Positions 1 to 8,201 of a stretch of 33,806 bases of DNA are shown here, piece after piece. Both the position numbers and the translations under genes were made by a program. The DNA is from a virus. The stretch lies in IMG/VR virus record IMGVR_UViG_3300043778_000049, positions 1 through 33,806 of that record. One strand, written 5' to 3'. How positions within the stretch are numbered: the first letter of the stretch is position 1; every line of letters begins with the position of its first letter. The notes under the pieces were generated by a model that saw only the letters and a list, made by a program, of their open reading frames with translations, did not search any database and had not been told where the DNA came from.

Positions 1-703
1 TGGCGATGACCGCATCTTCAAGCTCTCCGATCTGTTCCTGCGCAGACTCGGATGCGAACAGAATCACCTGCGCCAGACGTTCCAAGATCCATAGCGCCGA
101 GTATTCTCCCGTTGTCATTGGGACAATCGAGCGCGTTAGCTCAATGCCAAGTTTAGGCACTCCGGCTTTTGGCAAATCAGCAAGATCAAAGTTGCAAGTG
201 ACGCCGCCATCTACCAGATACATTCCAGCATATTGAACGCCGGCGTAGACACCAGGAATTGCTGTCGAAGCCCGGATGGCCAGTGCGAGCGGCATGTCCG
301 GATATGTAGTCGCATTTAGCAAAACCTTGCATCCTTTGGCCAGGTCGGTCGCAACGATATTTAACCCTGAGCCGATATCAGCCAGCGTCTTGTTGCCTGT
401 TTTATTTTCCAGCCAGGCGAGGAGGTTGTTGCCGTTGCAGTACGCAGCTTCCTTGAATGGCGACAGGAGCGACAAGCCAAGAAGAGAAGAAAAGTCTTCA
501 ATGAGCGCCAATTGCGTGATGTCAACAATGTCCATGCCTGCTGCGTACAGCCCGGCCACGACGCTGCCACCGCTTGTGGCGTCCACGCGGCCTCCGGGCG
601 CGAGCGGATCGTAGCCGGCGTCGATCACTGCAGTGAGCGCGCCGACATGAACAGATGCCAGGAAGCCGGAGCCGGAGTAGGCGATAGCAATTGGTTTAAG
701 CAT
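1..703 (-). CDS. Patatin-like phospholipase, 3' end outside window
   Basis: A reading frame starts at ATG 703 and is open for 234 codons to the left edge, so the C-terminus is missing. It shows the patatin layout: an N-terminal glycine-rich oxyanion loop (GSGFLAS, residues 11-17), a nucleophile elbow ATSGGS with Ser44, the conserved stretch AIRASTAIPGVY (142-153) and the catalytic Asp165 in VDGG. Patatins are Ser/Asp-dyad acyl hydrolases that cleave membrane phospholipids. The start overlaps the preceding coiled-coil gene by 8 bases, with GGGA about 8 bases upstream. It is the last visible gene of the lysis and accessory operon, so a role in damaging host membranes is possible, but that is inference. 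The glycine-rich loop is GSG rather than the common GGG. Confidence 0.85.
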   Translation of the reverse strand, partial: MLKPIAIAYSGSGFLASVHVGALTAVIDAGYDPLAPGGRVDATSGGSVVAGLYAAGMDIVDITQLALIEDFSSLLGLSLLSPFKEAAYCNGNNLLAWLENKTGNKTLADIGSGLNIVATDLAKGCKVLLNATTYPDMPLALAIRASTAIPGVYAGVQYAGMYLVDGGVTCNFDLADLPKAGVPKLGIELTRSIVPMTTGEYSALWILERLAQVILFASESAQEQIGELEDAVIA

Positions 704-911
704 CAGATTGTCCCATCAGTTGAATTACTTTATCGGTCAGCGCCTTGTTCTGGCGAGCGAGCGCTTCCAAGGTCAGCATACCGGCATCCTGCCACCTAAG
801 CAGGCTGTCTATTTGTCCGTTGGCGTCATGCATCTGAGTGGTAAGCGCCGCCAGTCTTTTTTCGACAATCTCCAGTCGCGTCATGCGCTCGGCAATGTTC
901 TCGATGATCAC
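696..911 (-). CDS. Small coiled-coil protein
   Basis: A 71-residue protein beginning with GTG at 911, whose GTGA overlaps the stop of the upstream lipoprotein gene. GGGGA lies 7 bases before it, which favours this start over an ATG further upstream inside the lipoprotein gene. The sequence is almost entirely heptad-like (RLEIVEKRLAALTTQM, then SLLRWQDAGMLTLEALARQNKAL), so it probably forms an alpha-helical coiled coil. No signal peptide or membrane segment is seen. It sits between a lipoprotein and a patatin-like enzyme and is translationally coupled to both. The function is not recognised. Confidence 0.65.
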   Translation of the reverse strand: MIIENIAERMTRLEIVEKRLAALTTQMHDANGQIDSLLRWQDAGMLTLEALARQNKALTDKVIQLMGQSDA

Positions 912-1231
912 AGCACAATCCCCACGGGTTGGCACGCCGCGTTGATCTTGGCCTGCTCGATAGCGACAGCGCGCGAAAACTCCATCGTGAACAGGATGCC
1001 TATCTCACTTTTGGCGTCGCCCACTGCCGCAATCGAAGCATTGACTTGCTGCCAGCAGGGCACTGCCGCAACGTCGCCAGTAGCTTGCGCAAGTGCAAGT
1101 GCGGATGAAGCGTCAGTGCTCAGCCACTTACCGATCGGCGTAGAGTTGGCGACTCCTGCGTTAAACGTGCCGAGCGTGTTGCACCCGCACAGTGCAACAG
1201 CACAGAGCACATAAATTAATGTATTTTTCAT
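908..1231 (-). CDS. Phage lipoprotein
   Basis: A 107-residue protein starting at ATG 1231 with GGAGCGG just upstream. An in-frame extension upstream exists but lies inside the neighbouring membrane-protein gene. The N-terminus is a typical lipoprotein signal: a basic start, a hydrophobic stretch and lipobox LCGC with Cys17 as the acylation site. Asn at +2 would not retain it in the inner membrane. The mature part contains two further cysteines (PCWQQ and AACQP) that could form a disulfide. Its position after endolysin, holin and a small membrane protein recalls spanin pairs (inner-membrane Rz and outer-membrane Rz1), but it is not proline-rich and no sequence match to Rz1 is evident. The role is therefore open. 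Confidence 0.75.
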   Translation of the reverse strand: MKNTLIYVLCAVALCGCNTLGTFNAGVANSTPIGKWLSTDASSALALAQATGDVAAVPCWQQVNASIAAVGDAKSEIGILFTMEFSRAVAIEQAKINAACQPVGIVL

Positions 1232-1365
1232 TTTCCGCTCCAGACAAGCCTTATCATTGAGAAGATTGCGTAGAACAAAAAATACAGCGAAAACGCAATC
1301 CATAAACTAATCAGCACCGGCGCGAAGACCAGGAACACGCCGGTACGGATCAGGAAGCCTTTCAT
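1228..1365 (-). CDS. 45-residue membrane protein
   Basis: A short frame from ATG 1365 to TGA 1228. Its start overlaps the glycosyltransferase stop as ATGA, and its own stop overlaps the lipoprotein start as ATGA, which is strong support for a real coupled gene. The protein is one long hydrophobic segment (about residues 8-36, including FLVFAPVLISLWIAFSLYFL) with a basic C-terminus (IRLVWSGK). It should be an inner-membrane protein with one long or two short helices. In a lysis cluster it could be an antiholin, a holin partner or the inner part of a spanin-like pair with the next gene; the sequence does not decide. Confidence 0.7.
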   Translation of the reverse strand: MKGFLIRTGVFLVFAPVLISLWIAFSLYFLFYAIFSMIRLVWSGK

Positions 1366-2282
1366 GACAGTGTGTTTTGATCGTCGTTACGCTGCCGGAA
1401 ATAATCGCGCAAATCGTCGCGCAACTTGATCGAGCGGCCGGTCAGTTCAAAGACGCCATAAGCATTGCGCTTAAGGTCAAGATCCGGGTCGTAGCCGTTC
1501 GATTGCAGAATCTCCCACCGCTCGTTGTACTTGCGGTTGACCTTCGGCCCGTGCCAGAAGTGTTTGATCGAACCTTCGACGTAACCGATATCCTTGCAAA
1601 TATGACTCATCGCATTCTGCTCCCAACGCAATAGCCGTTTGCCGTAAGCATCAAGCTTCGTCATGTCGTTGACGCCGTACGTCTTCGTCACTTGACCGAT
1701 CAGCGCCCAGGCCATGTGATAGTCCGCGCTGCCGATGATGCAGGTGTCCATCAAACCACCCAGCCAGTCCCATGCTTGCCGCGTGTATGCCCAAGCATAC
1801 CCGGAATGCCAATAATCGTACCCCGGACCATGCGGCTGCCGCTGCAAGTACTGCCGACAGAACGAACGGTAATGCCCGATGTGCTGCTGCTGCGGGCCAA
1901 GGTCATAGGCATCCGACCACGGTTGCACCACATGGTAATGCTGCAAATGCTCCAGCGTTTCTTTCACCCAGTCGGAGCGGCTGAACTCGATGTCGCTATC
2001 GATGCAAGCGACATACTTCCAGCCGTGGTCCGGTATTCTCTGCACTGCGAGATCCATCAGATTTTCCTTGACCCACAGAACTGAGTTGCCGCGCACTTGG
2101 ATGTGATGCGGATTGCTGCTATCAGTAACGACCCACGGGCGATCGCCGAACGCCATCTCGATGGTGATCAGGATGGCGCCACTATCGGCCATGTGTTGCG
2201 CAAAACGCCGATAGTTCTCGTAGTGCTTTTGGTAGCGGAACGGGTTGAAGATCGCCGTTACTACGTAGAGTTTGTCGCTCAT
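1362..2282 (-). CDS. Glycosyltransferase-like protein (GT-A fold)
   Basis: A 306-residue protein starting at ATG 2282, overlapping the stop of the papain-like gene as ATGA. The longer frame upstream only reads through that gene. The N-terminal strand KLYVVTAIFNP and the acidic motif CIDSDIEF (Asp95 and Asp97) fit a GT-A nucleotide-sugar transferase in which a DxD motif binds metal and sugar nucleotide. The middle is rich in Trp, His and Tyr, including KHFWHGPK near residue 250. There is no membrane segment. Its place in a lysis and accessory operon suggests modification of a host envelope or phage structural component; donor and acceptor cannot be read from the sequence. Confidence 0.75.
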   Translation of the reverse strand: MSDKLYVVTAIFNPFRYQKHYENYRRFAQHMADSGAILITIEMAFGDRPWVVTDSSNPHHIQVRGNSVLWVKENLMDLAVQRIPDHGWKYVACIDSDIEFSRSDWVKETLEHLQHYHVVQPWSDAYDLGPQQQHIGHYRSFCRQYLQRQPHGPGYDYWHSGYAWAYTRQAWDWLGGLMDTCIIGSADYHMAWALIGQVTKTYGVNDMTKLDAYGKRLLRWEQNAMSHICKDIGYVEGSIKHFWHGPKVNRKYNERWEILQSNGYDPDLDLKRNAYGVFELTGRSIKLRDDLRDYFRQRNDDQNTLS

Positions 2283-2989
2283 GCGAGTGCTTTCAATTCT
2301 GCCATGTCGGCTTCGAGCGCATCCCAGTTCAACCCTTCGGGCGTTGTGCCGGCGTGCGCAACAAAGTCTTTTGACAGCGGTGCGTATGCCTCTTCCATGT
2401 ACTGGCCCAAAAACGCCGCAGTGGTCGGGATCAGCATGCCCCACGATACGATGTAGTAAACGTCGTTGACGTACCCGACGATTATCACACAGTGTCCGCC
2501 GACAATCGGCGAGCCGGGTACGACGTCCCACTGACTCGTGTTGCTCTCGGCCGAAGCAGGAAGATTGAGCCCAATATAGACGCAACCGAACCAGTTGATG
2601 GCGTCCTTGATTTCGCTCAGGTCAGTCACATTGAGTGCTGCATATCCTGCGAGCACATCGCCGCCGATGCCGGTCGTCATCCAGGTGTTGAGGACATCAG
2701 TCTCGGCACAGCCTTGATCTGTCTTCGGGTCCGCCGGGTTGTAGCCGCCGATAGCTTCGTAGGCCGCCAATACTTGCGCATCGGTCAGCACAGTATCGTC
2801 CCACCGCTGAATGCAGTGCGCGACTCCAGCGATCGTACAGTCGCCAATGCTGTCGTTCATGTCCATCGGCCATGCAAGCACCGGCGGCGGGCACGAAGCA
2901 GGAGGCGGTGCCAGTGCGCGATCGCGCACGTACTTAGCCAGCGGCGGTATTAGATGGCTGCGTTTCGGGGGTAGTCTTCCGAATTTCAT
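2279..2989 (-). CDS. Papain-like cysteine peptidase-fold protein
   Basis: A 236-residue protein with the papain-like order: IGDCTIAGVAHC with Cys51 as probable nucleophile, GGHCVIIVGY with His166, then YYIVSWG. In papain the last motif has an Asn before Ser-Trp; here a Val occupies that place, so the third catalytic residue is missing or elsewhere. Proteins beginning with a KFGRLPPKR-like stretch and containing a GDC motif are, as far as I recall, found in other phages and prophages without known function. No signal peptide is seen. The start overlaps the end of the holin gene by about 55 bases in another frame. It may cut or bind peptides during lysis or infection; activity is uncertain. Confidence 0.7.
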   Translation of the reverse strand: MKFGRLPPKRSHLIPPLAKYVRDRALAPPPASCPPPVLAWPMDMNDSIGDCTIAGVAHCIQRWDDTVLTDAQVLAAYEAIGGYNPADPKTDQGCAETDVLNTWMTTGIGGDVLAGYAALNVTDLSEIKDAINWFGCVYIGLNLPASAESNTSQWDVVPGSPIVGGHCVIIVGYVNDVYYIVSWGMLIPTTAAFLGQYMEEAYAPLSKDFVAHAGTTPEGLNWDALEADMAELKALA

Positions 2990-3173
2990 TGTTGTCCTTT
3001 GTTAGTTTATTGTAAAGAGCATGCCCTATTGTCAAGATCGCCCCGGCGATCAGTGGCGGCACCGTGTCAGGCACCGGCTGCTTAAAGCCATCAAGCGCCC
3101 ACACTACGAGCGGAGTCAAGGTTGTGATCGAGACGACAGCGCCGCCGGTGGCGACGGATGATATCTTATTCAC
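2934..3173 (-). CDS. Putative holin, two transmembrane helices
   Basis: A 79-residue protein directly coupled to the endolysin (ATGA overlap at 3170-3173). It has two hydrophobic segments, about residues 9-28 and 39-57, separated by a short loop, and a charged, polar C-terminal tail (KLTKDNNEIRKTTPETQ). That is the usual build of a class II holin, which forms membrane lesions that release endolysin. Position next to the lambda R-like endolysin supports the call. No dual start motif is obvious. Confidence 0.75.
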   Translation of the reverse strand: MNKISSVATGGAVVSITTLTPLVVWALDGFKQPVPDTVPPLIAGAILTIGHALYNKLTKDNNEIRKTTPETQPSNTAAG

Positions 3174-3655
3174 GCTAATGATCCTCCTGCCTGCAAGTAT
3201 GCCGTTTGTAAGGCCGCGTACGCATTGACATGCTGCCCATATGGCGACCCTGGAAGCGAAGCCCAGGTTTTACAGCAGGCTGAGATTGCTCCTGCCAAGT
3301 TACCGGCCAGAATCAGGGGCAATGCGTGCCGCTCTCTCATCATCTCAACCGCGTACAGGTCTTGCGACGCCGGAGAGAAATCAGGAAGATGTAGAATTGG
3401 CATGTAATCTTCCCACCAATGGTGCATTATCTGATAGCGGCCGGCCGCGTCCGAGTTGCACTGCTTGTTAAAAATGTTCGGGTGGTTCGCGTAACTGGTA
3501 AAAAGTAAAGGTTTGCTAGCTGTCGATCCGACAAGCACGTTGTAGCCGTTATCTGAAACTGCGAGAAGAGGCGTGCCAATTTCAGAAACAGCGATCATGT
3601 CGAGAAAGGCGGCGGCATTCTGACCACCGCATTGATCTGCTGTTAGAAAGGGCAT
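3170..3655 (-). CDS. Endolysin, lambda R-like transglycosylase
   Basis: A 161-residue protein close in length to lambda R (158 residues) and matching its sequence pattern along most of its length: FLDMIAVSE (Glu25 as the expected catalytic residue), GYNVLVG, a DAAGRYQIM block, WWEDY, LPDFSPASQDLYA, ALPLILAGN and a final WASLPGSPYGQ. This family cleaves the glycan strand of peptidoglycan, forming anhydromuramic acid ends. There is no signal or SAR segment, so release depends on the holin encoded immediately downstream. The start has a GGAGGC ribosome site about 7 bases upstream. Confidence 0.9.
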   Translation of the reverse strand: MPFLTADQCGGQNAAAFLDMIAVSEIGTPLLAVSDNGYNVLVGSTASKPLLFTSYANHPNIFNKQCNSDAAGRYQIMHHWWEDYMPILHLPDFSPASQDLYAVEMMRERHALPLILAGNLAGAISACCKTWASLPGSPYGQHVNAYAALQTAYLQAGGSLA

Positions 3656-3676
3656 TTTATGCCTCCTAGTTTAGGG

Positions 3677-4036
3677 CTACCATAATTTGCCTTTTATTGC
3701 GGCCATTGTCAAGGCAACTGTACCGGCCATCGACATAATCCAGGCAGCGATGTGCCCAATGCTTATTAAAAAGGCACGTCCTTTCTTCCATGCTTTCATG
3801 ATCTCCAACACTTCACTCATGGAAGCCACCATCGTGCCTTGCCCTTTCTGCACTTCGAGGGTGACTATGGTGTTGGCTTGTAGATCGCGGTGAAAGGAAG
3901 CCATGCGCTCGTCGCCCTTGCGAAATTCCTCAATCGTGTACTTTCTCAAAAGAGCCAAGTCGTCGGCAACAACTTCAGGAGTTAGTGGGCCGGTCACTCT
4001 GTCGCTTGCGCGTCGACGCGGAAACTCATGATCCAT
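3677..4036 (-). CDS. Small protein with helical region and C-terminal membrane segment
   Basis: A 119-residue protein. The first third is charged (EFPRRRASDR), residues about 25-80 are predominantly helical and amphipathic, and a hydrophobic segment near residues 90-113 (FLISIGHIAAWIMSMAGTVAL) is followed by a short basic end. It stands between the fibre genes and the endolysin, with GGAG upstream of its start, so it may belong to lysis control or membrane interaction. The shape is common in phage lysis cassettes, but I do not recognise the family. Confidence 0.65.
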   Translation of the reverse strand: MDHEFPRRRASDRVTGPLTPEVVADDLALLRKYTIEEFRKGDERMASFHRDLQANTIVTLEVQKGQGTMVASMSEVLEIMKAWKKGRAFLISIGHIAAWIMSMAGTVALTMAAIKGKLW

Positions 4037-4045
4037 ATTATTCTC

Positions 4046-4930
4046 CTAATACGTGATAACAATCAAACCGTGCGTCCCGGAGCCGTTGTTCTGCGCATTG
4101 CCGTTACCGCTGCCGCCGCCGTAGCCGCCTGCAGAACCGTTGTAGCCGAGCGATGGCTGGGCGCCCCCGCCACCAGAACCAGGGCCGTAAGAGCCGCCAG
4201 TCCACGCTGCAATAGGATGCATGCTACCGTTTCCCCCTGAGTTCCCTCCGCTGCCGCCGAACGCTCCGCCGCCGCCGGATCCGTTCGTTCCTGACGTGCC
4301 ATTCGGCGTAGCAGACACGCCGCCCACGCCGCCTGCAGTTCCAGTCGGTCCCAAGCCGCCAGCACCGCCTGTGTTCACCAGCCCGGCACCGCCTGCGGTT
4401 GAACTTCCACCGTTACACCCGCCGCCGCCGCCGTATCCATCGAAAAAGCCGGAGTAGCCATTGCCGCCATTCTGGCCGGCGCCACCCGGACCAGCCGCGC
4501 CACCGCCGCCACCCTCCTGCGAACCGCCATTGCCTCCTGAATACGTGGTTGCGCCAATGCTTGACGATGCTAGTCCGCCCTGCCCCGCAGAGCCATCCTG
4601 CGCCAATACGCCATTCGTGCTTACCGTTGGGGCAGCATTCGCTACGATATTTACCCATGTGCCGTTGCCGCTGGTGGCAGGAACGGAAACATAGAGATAA
4701 ACGGTTGCGCCAGGAGATACAGTAAGGTTTGTAGACTTGGCATATGCGCCGCCTCCGCCGCCAACGCCGCTGATACTGGGCGATGTTTCACCCGTCCCGA
4801 TCGCCTCAATTGATGCGATGTTCGTGACACCAGCAGGTACTGTCCACGTTCCTGTGCCAGTAGCTGTGATAACGACAACCCCGTGAGGCTGCACGCCGTC
4901 ACCGAGAAAAAGCTGTTGCATGATCCCCAT
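4046..4930 (-). CDS. Glycine-rich tail fibre or tip protein
   Basis: A 294-residue protein whose middle and end (from about residue 60) consist of glycine tracts with short polar spacers such as GGGGGAYA, GGNGGSQEGGGGGAAG and GGGGCNGG, ending in GLIVITY. Such glycine-rich regions fold as bundles of polyglycine II helices in some phage receptor-binding adhesins, and the final hydrophobic strand resembles ends of related fibre proteins. The N-terminal 60 residues look like a beta domain (WTVPAGVTNIASIEAIG). Its start overlaps the preceding fibre gene by one base (TAATG), which suggests coupling. It is likely a surface-binding tip or its cap. Confidence 0.75.
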   Translation of the reverse strand: MGIMQQLFLGDGVQPHGVVVITATGTGTWTVPAGVTNIASIEAIGTGETSPSISGVGGGGGAYAKSTNLTVSPGATVYLYVSVPATSGNGTWVNIVANAAPTVSTNGVLAQDGSAGQGGLASSSIGATTYSGGNGGSQEGGGGGAAGPGGAGQNGGNGYSGFFDGYGGGGGCNGGSSTAGGAGLVNTGGAGGLGPTGTAGGVGGVSATPNGTSGTNGSGGGGAFGGSGGNSGGNGSMHPIAAWTGGSYGPGSGGGGAQPSLGYNGSAGGYGGGSGNGNAQNNGSGTHGLIVITY

Positions 4931-5853
4931 TATGTCATCCCTGTGCCGGCGATCAACCAGCTTGTTGCCGTGATCTTGATTGCAGTAGCAACCCCGTATT
5001 GAGCAAGCGTGCGGTTGCCAGCAGACCCGCCAGGGGACATGAGCAGCGTATCGGAAGCAATCGCAATTGTGAGCGCCAAAACTGACATGTTCACGAAAGT
5101 AATGCCTGTGCCAATCGGGTACGCCACGCTGGCATTAGCTGCGATCGTGAATGTGCGCGAGTTGGCGTCGGCTACCGGGTGGAATATGTGCTTGCCAGCG
5201 TCCCCGAGAACGGTCGTATAGTTCACGCTCTGCGAATTCTGCGGTATAGTCGCTGCCGCCGCTTGCGCCGCCGTGGTTGCTGCCGACGCCGCCGACGCCG
5301 CCGACGCTGCCGCTGCTGTCGCTTGTGTCGTCGCCACGCCTGCTTCGGTAGTGGCGATCCCTGCCTCCGTGGTCGCCGTAGTGGCACTCGCTGCCGCTGC
5401 CGCTGCCTGCGTCGCCGCGTTGGCCGCAACCGCCGGCCCGATAGTCGTGAGCTGGAATGCTGAGTCCACCGACGAGTACCGCACCACCACAATCTGATCA
5501 ATCAGATAATCCCCAGCTTGGACGGGAGTTCCGTCAGGGCGAACAATCGGTACTGCACCGATCGCCCCGATATTGATTGTTGCGGAGCCTGTATTGGTGT
5601 ACAAAGCCCGGAACGTCATTTCCAAACCATCAGCATAGGCTACTACGTTGGCGGGGGCTGCAACGGCAACGGCATTGACTGTTCCGGTATCGACTGCGTA
5701 GTTCTGCGTGCTGCCGCCAAGCTGAGAGGGCGACGGCAGCGCATTGAACCCGGCAGCGATCAGGTCAAACTCAGAGGACACCAGCGCAGAGGCGCCGCGA
5801 CTGTTTGGTGCAGGTACACTGTCGGTATGATTGTAGTATGCGTTAGTAGTCAT
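4930..5853 (-). CDS. Tail fibre protein with alanine-rich coiled coil
   Basis: A 307-residue protein in three parts: an N-terminal beta-rich domain (about 1-140) with a fibre-like stretch ATINIGAIGAVPIVRPDGTPV, an alanine and threonine-rich helical segment (about 143-205, AATQAAAAAASATTATTEAG) likely to be a trimeric coiled coil, and a C-terminal beta domain with LGDAGKHIFHPVADANSRTF, a pattern frequent in phage fibre tips. It is coupled to the upstream tail gene by ATGA and to the glycine-rich protein by TAATG. Confidence 0.8.
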   Translation of the reverse strand: MTTNAYYNHTDSVPAPNSRGASALVSSEFDLIAAGFNALPSPSQLGGSTQNYAVDTGTVNAVAVAAPANVVAYADGLEMTFRALYTNTGSATINIGAIGAVPIVRPDGTPVQAGDYLIDQIVVVRYSSVDSAFQLTTIGPAVAANAATQAAAAAASATTATTEAGIATTEAGVATTQATAAAASAASAASAATTAAQAAAATIPQNSQSVNYTTVLGDAGKHIFHPVADANSRTFTIAANASVAYPIGTGITFVNMSVLALTIAIASDTLLMSPGGSAGNRTLAQYGVATAIKITATSWLIAGTGMT

Positions 5854-8201
5854 CGTTCAAGCCTGTTGATGGTGTAATGAAGTATCCCGCTGGATATCGT
5901 ATATGGCAGATCGATGGCAGTGTCGCCATAAATAATGAGGCCGAGATTGACGCCGTCGCCAGGCGTGTCGATCTCGTAGTCAGTCAGGAACGGTGCGTCC
6001 CAGTTGAACTGGTCCCAGTTGAACACGTCCCACCACGAGCCGCCGCCGATCAGATCCTGCGTCGTCTGCGCACCGTCCGCCGCATCGCCGGAACCATAGC
6101 TCAAGGTGTACCCCACAGTCAGTTCCGCGGTGCCAAGGCATGTCGCTTGCAAGACCGTGCGATGATAATGCTTCCGGTTGCGCGGTGACTTGCTGGAGTT
6201 GAATGCAGTGAACAGATGCGACTGGATGTTTGCGCCATCCTGCGAGGTTCCGCGTTCCAGTTCGTAGACATACCCATCCGACCCGGATGCAAAAATACGC
6301 TCAACGCCTGTAGAGTCCACTGCCGAAGCGACAGTGTTGACATACATGCTTCCGGCAGATTGCATATTGAACGGCATGATGCCGCCCACCGAAGTGACCG
6401 GCGTGTTCGTGTACTGACTGATGCTACTCTGCATGAACAGGATCAAGCCGGTGCCGTCATTGAAAAACAAGCGATATTGATTAGTACTGCGCACCACGCA
6501 GCTTGCTGTCGTCATGCCACGCTTGGCATCGATCAACGGCTGCACGGATCGGGTCAGTGTCGATATCTCGAAGTTGCCGTAGTTGCGTGTCGAGTTGATC
6601 TGCGCGATGCCCTTGGTGTCCAGATAATATGCGAAGCCGATATTCTGCGCAGTGTGCGGCACTGCGCCAGCGTCCGGCGACTGAATGACCAGATTGAAGT
6701 CGGCTACGCTGGTGCCATACAGAATGTAGGTTTTACCCGACAAGCCGACTATGCCGGAGGTAAACATGGCCAGAGCTCCGCCTGTCTGGTCGCCAAGTTG
6801 CGGTAGCAGACCGGAGCAGGTATCCCCAAGCGCGATAACAGCCGCTCCGGTGAGTGCCGTCCAGCTATACGGCAACCCGATGCCGGACACCTCGACGTTG
6901 GAGCCGTACGCCAGTATCAGCATGTTCTGCCATGCGCAGATGTAGTTTGGTGTGTCGGTGTGCAGCCCGGTTATGATCGGGACGTAGGTAGTGCCATCGA
7001 ACTCGAATGCATAATTGGCGCCATCGGCACCATACATCTTGGCGGTTGTCAGAGCGCCGGTGAAGTTCGCTGTACAGAACTCGTACCGACCACCGGGCTG
7101 TAAAACGATCTGCACAGCGCCTGTCGTCGCTTGACCGACAAGCTGACCACCGTCGGTGAGTGCTTCTCCGGTGACGAACGTACCTGTTTGTGAGGCGAAC
7201 ACAAAGGAACCAACTGGCTCGACCCCCCATGTGCCGGTCATCAGCAGCGCCGCTGCCACTACGGCAGTGCTGCCGCTTGTAGCGCCTGTTATCGTATCGC
7301 CGACATTGACTTGGCCAAACCCTTGGAACGTCGCTGTCTGGACACCGGACTCGGAACCGCTGGTGTTGATCGGCGTCCCGCCGACGGTCAGCGCCACTTC
7401 GAACGTGTTGGTCGTGGCGTTGACCACATAGTATGTAGTGCCTGCCGTCAGCCCGGTATAGAGTGCTCCGGTCGTTGCGAACGATACCGGCGTGCCGTTG
7501 GCCGCTCCGTGCTTTGTCAACGTGATGACACACGGCGATGCGCTCGTCATTGTCACGACGCCGGAGCGCTGCGCAAACTGCATCTGCAGCCCCAGTGTGA
7601 CAGCAACCCATCCATTGCTTGTCGATTGGTACATCACCGCCGCAGTGCCGCCAACATTGTTGCGGAATGCGTAGAGCGCGCCGTTGTAGTACCAGCAGCC
7701 TAGAACGGGGCCTGAGCCGGGCACTTTCGATATGGCCAGGCGGTACTGCGCCGCTGCCAAGCTGTTGTAGGTTGCATGCAGCAGCGGCGTAAGCGCAGCA
7801 TTGGCGGACACCTTTGACACGGTAGCTTCCGGCGTACCGCTGACGTTCAATGTCTCTGCTACGAACGTGCCGGTAAGATAAGTGACGATCAGCTCAGTCG
7901 TGCCGTTGACTTGCAGAACGACTGCAGTAGCCCCTGATGTCGCCCCTGTCACAGTGGCCCCAACGGCAATCGAGCCGGTAACGGCAACCACCATGTTCCA
8001 GTAGTCTTGCGCAGAGGGTGATGGATGTCCATCAAAGCGCTCGTAGCCGTACATGCGACGGTAGCCGCCGGTCAGCGCCGGTTCATAGTTCAGTGCATCA
8101 ATCAGCTTGCCCGGCGGGATCTGAAGCGCCGGAGTGGTGAGGTCAAGACCGCCGGTCAGCGGTACTACCTCGGTGCGGATTCCTGCGGCGCGCGCAGCCA
8201 T
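5850..8201 (-). CDS. Large tail protein, possible tail tube or nozzle
   Basis: A 783-residue protein. The N-terminal stretch VPLTGGLDLTTPALQIPPGKLIDALNYEP resembles the beginning of large podovirus tail proteins. Two similar inserts occur, VGATVTGATSGATAVV (about residue 80) and VGDTITGATSGSTAVV (about residue 300), so a beta domain has been duplicated inside the chain. The remainder is beta-rich, as expected for a propeller or nozzle. It lies between the connector protein and the fibres and overlaps both neighbours by a few bases. The structural role is firm; the exact component is inferred. Confidence 0.7.
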   Translation of the reverse strand: MAARAAGIRTEVVPLTGGLDLTTPALQIPPGKLIDALNYEPALTGGYRRMYGYERFDGHPSPSAQDYWNMVVAVTGSIAVGATVTGATSGATAVVLQVNGTTELIVTYLTGTFVAETLNVSGTPEATVSKVSANAALTPLLHATYNSLAAAQYRLAISKVPGSGPVLGCWYYNGALYAFRNNVGGTAAVMYQSTSNGWVAVTLGLQMQFAQRSGVVTMTSASPCVITLTKHGAANGTPVSFATTGALYTGLTAGTTYYVVNATTNTFEVALTVGGTPINTSGSESGVQTATFQGFGQVNVGDTITGATSGSTAVVAAALLMTGTWGVEPVGSFVFASQTGTFVTGEALTDGGQLVGQATTGAVQIVLQPGGRYEFCTANFTGALTTAKMYGADGANYAFEFDGTTYVPIITGLHTDTPNYICAWQNMLILAYGSNVEVSGIGLPYSWTALTGAAVIALGDTCSGLLPQLGDQTGGALAMFTSGIVGLSGKTYILYGTSVADFNLVIQSPDAGAVPHTAQNIGFAYYLDTKGIAQINSTRNYGNFEISTLTRSVQPLIDAKRGMTTASCVVRSTNQYRLFFNDGTGLILFMQSSISQYTNTPVTSVGGIMPFNMQSAGSMYVNTVASAVDSTGVERIFASGSDGYVYELERGTSQDGANIQSHLFTAFNSSKSPRNRKHYHRTVLQATCLGTAELTVGYTLSYGSGDAADGAQTTQDLIGGGSWWDVFNWDQFNWDAPFLTDYEIDTPGDGVNLGLIIYGDTAIDLPYTISSGILHYTINRLER

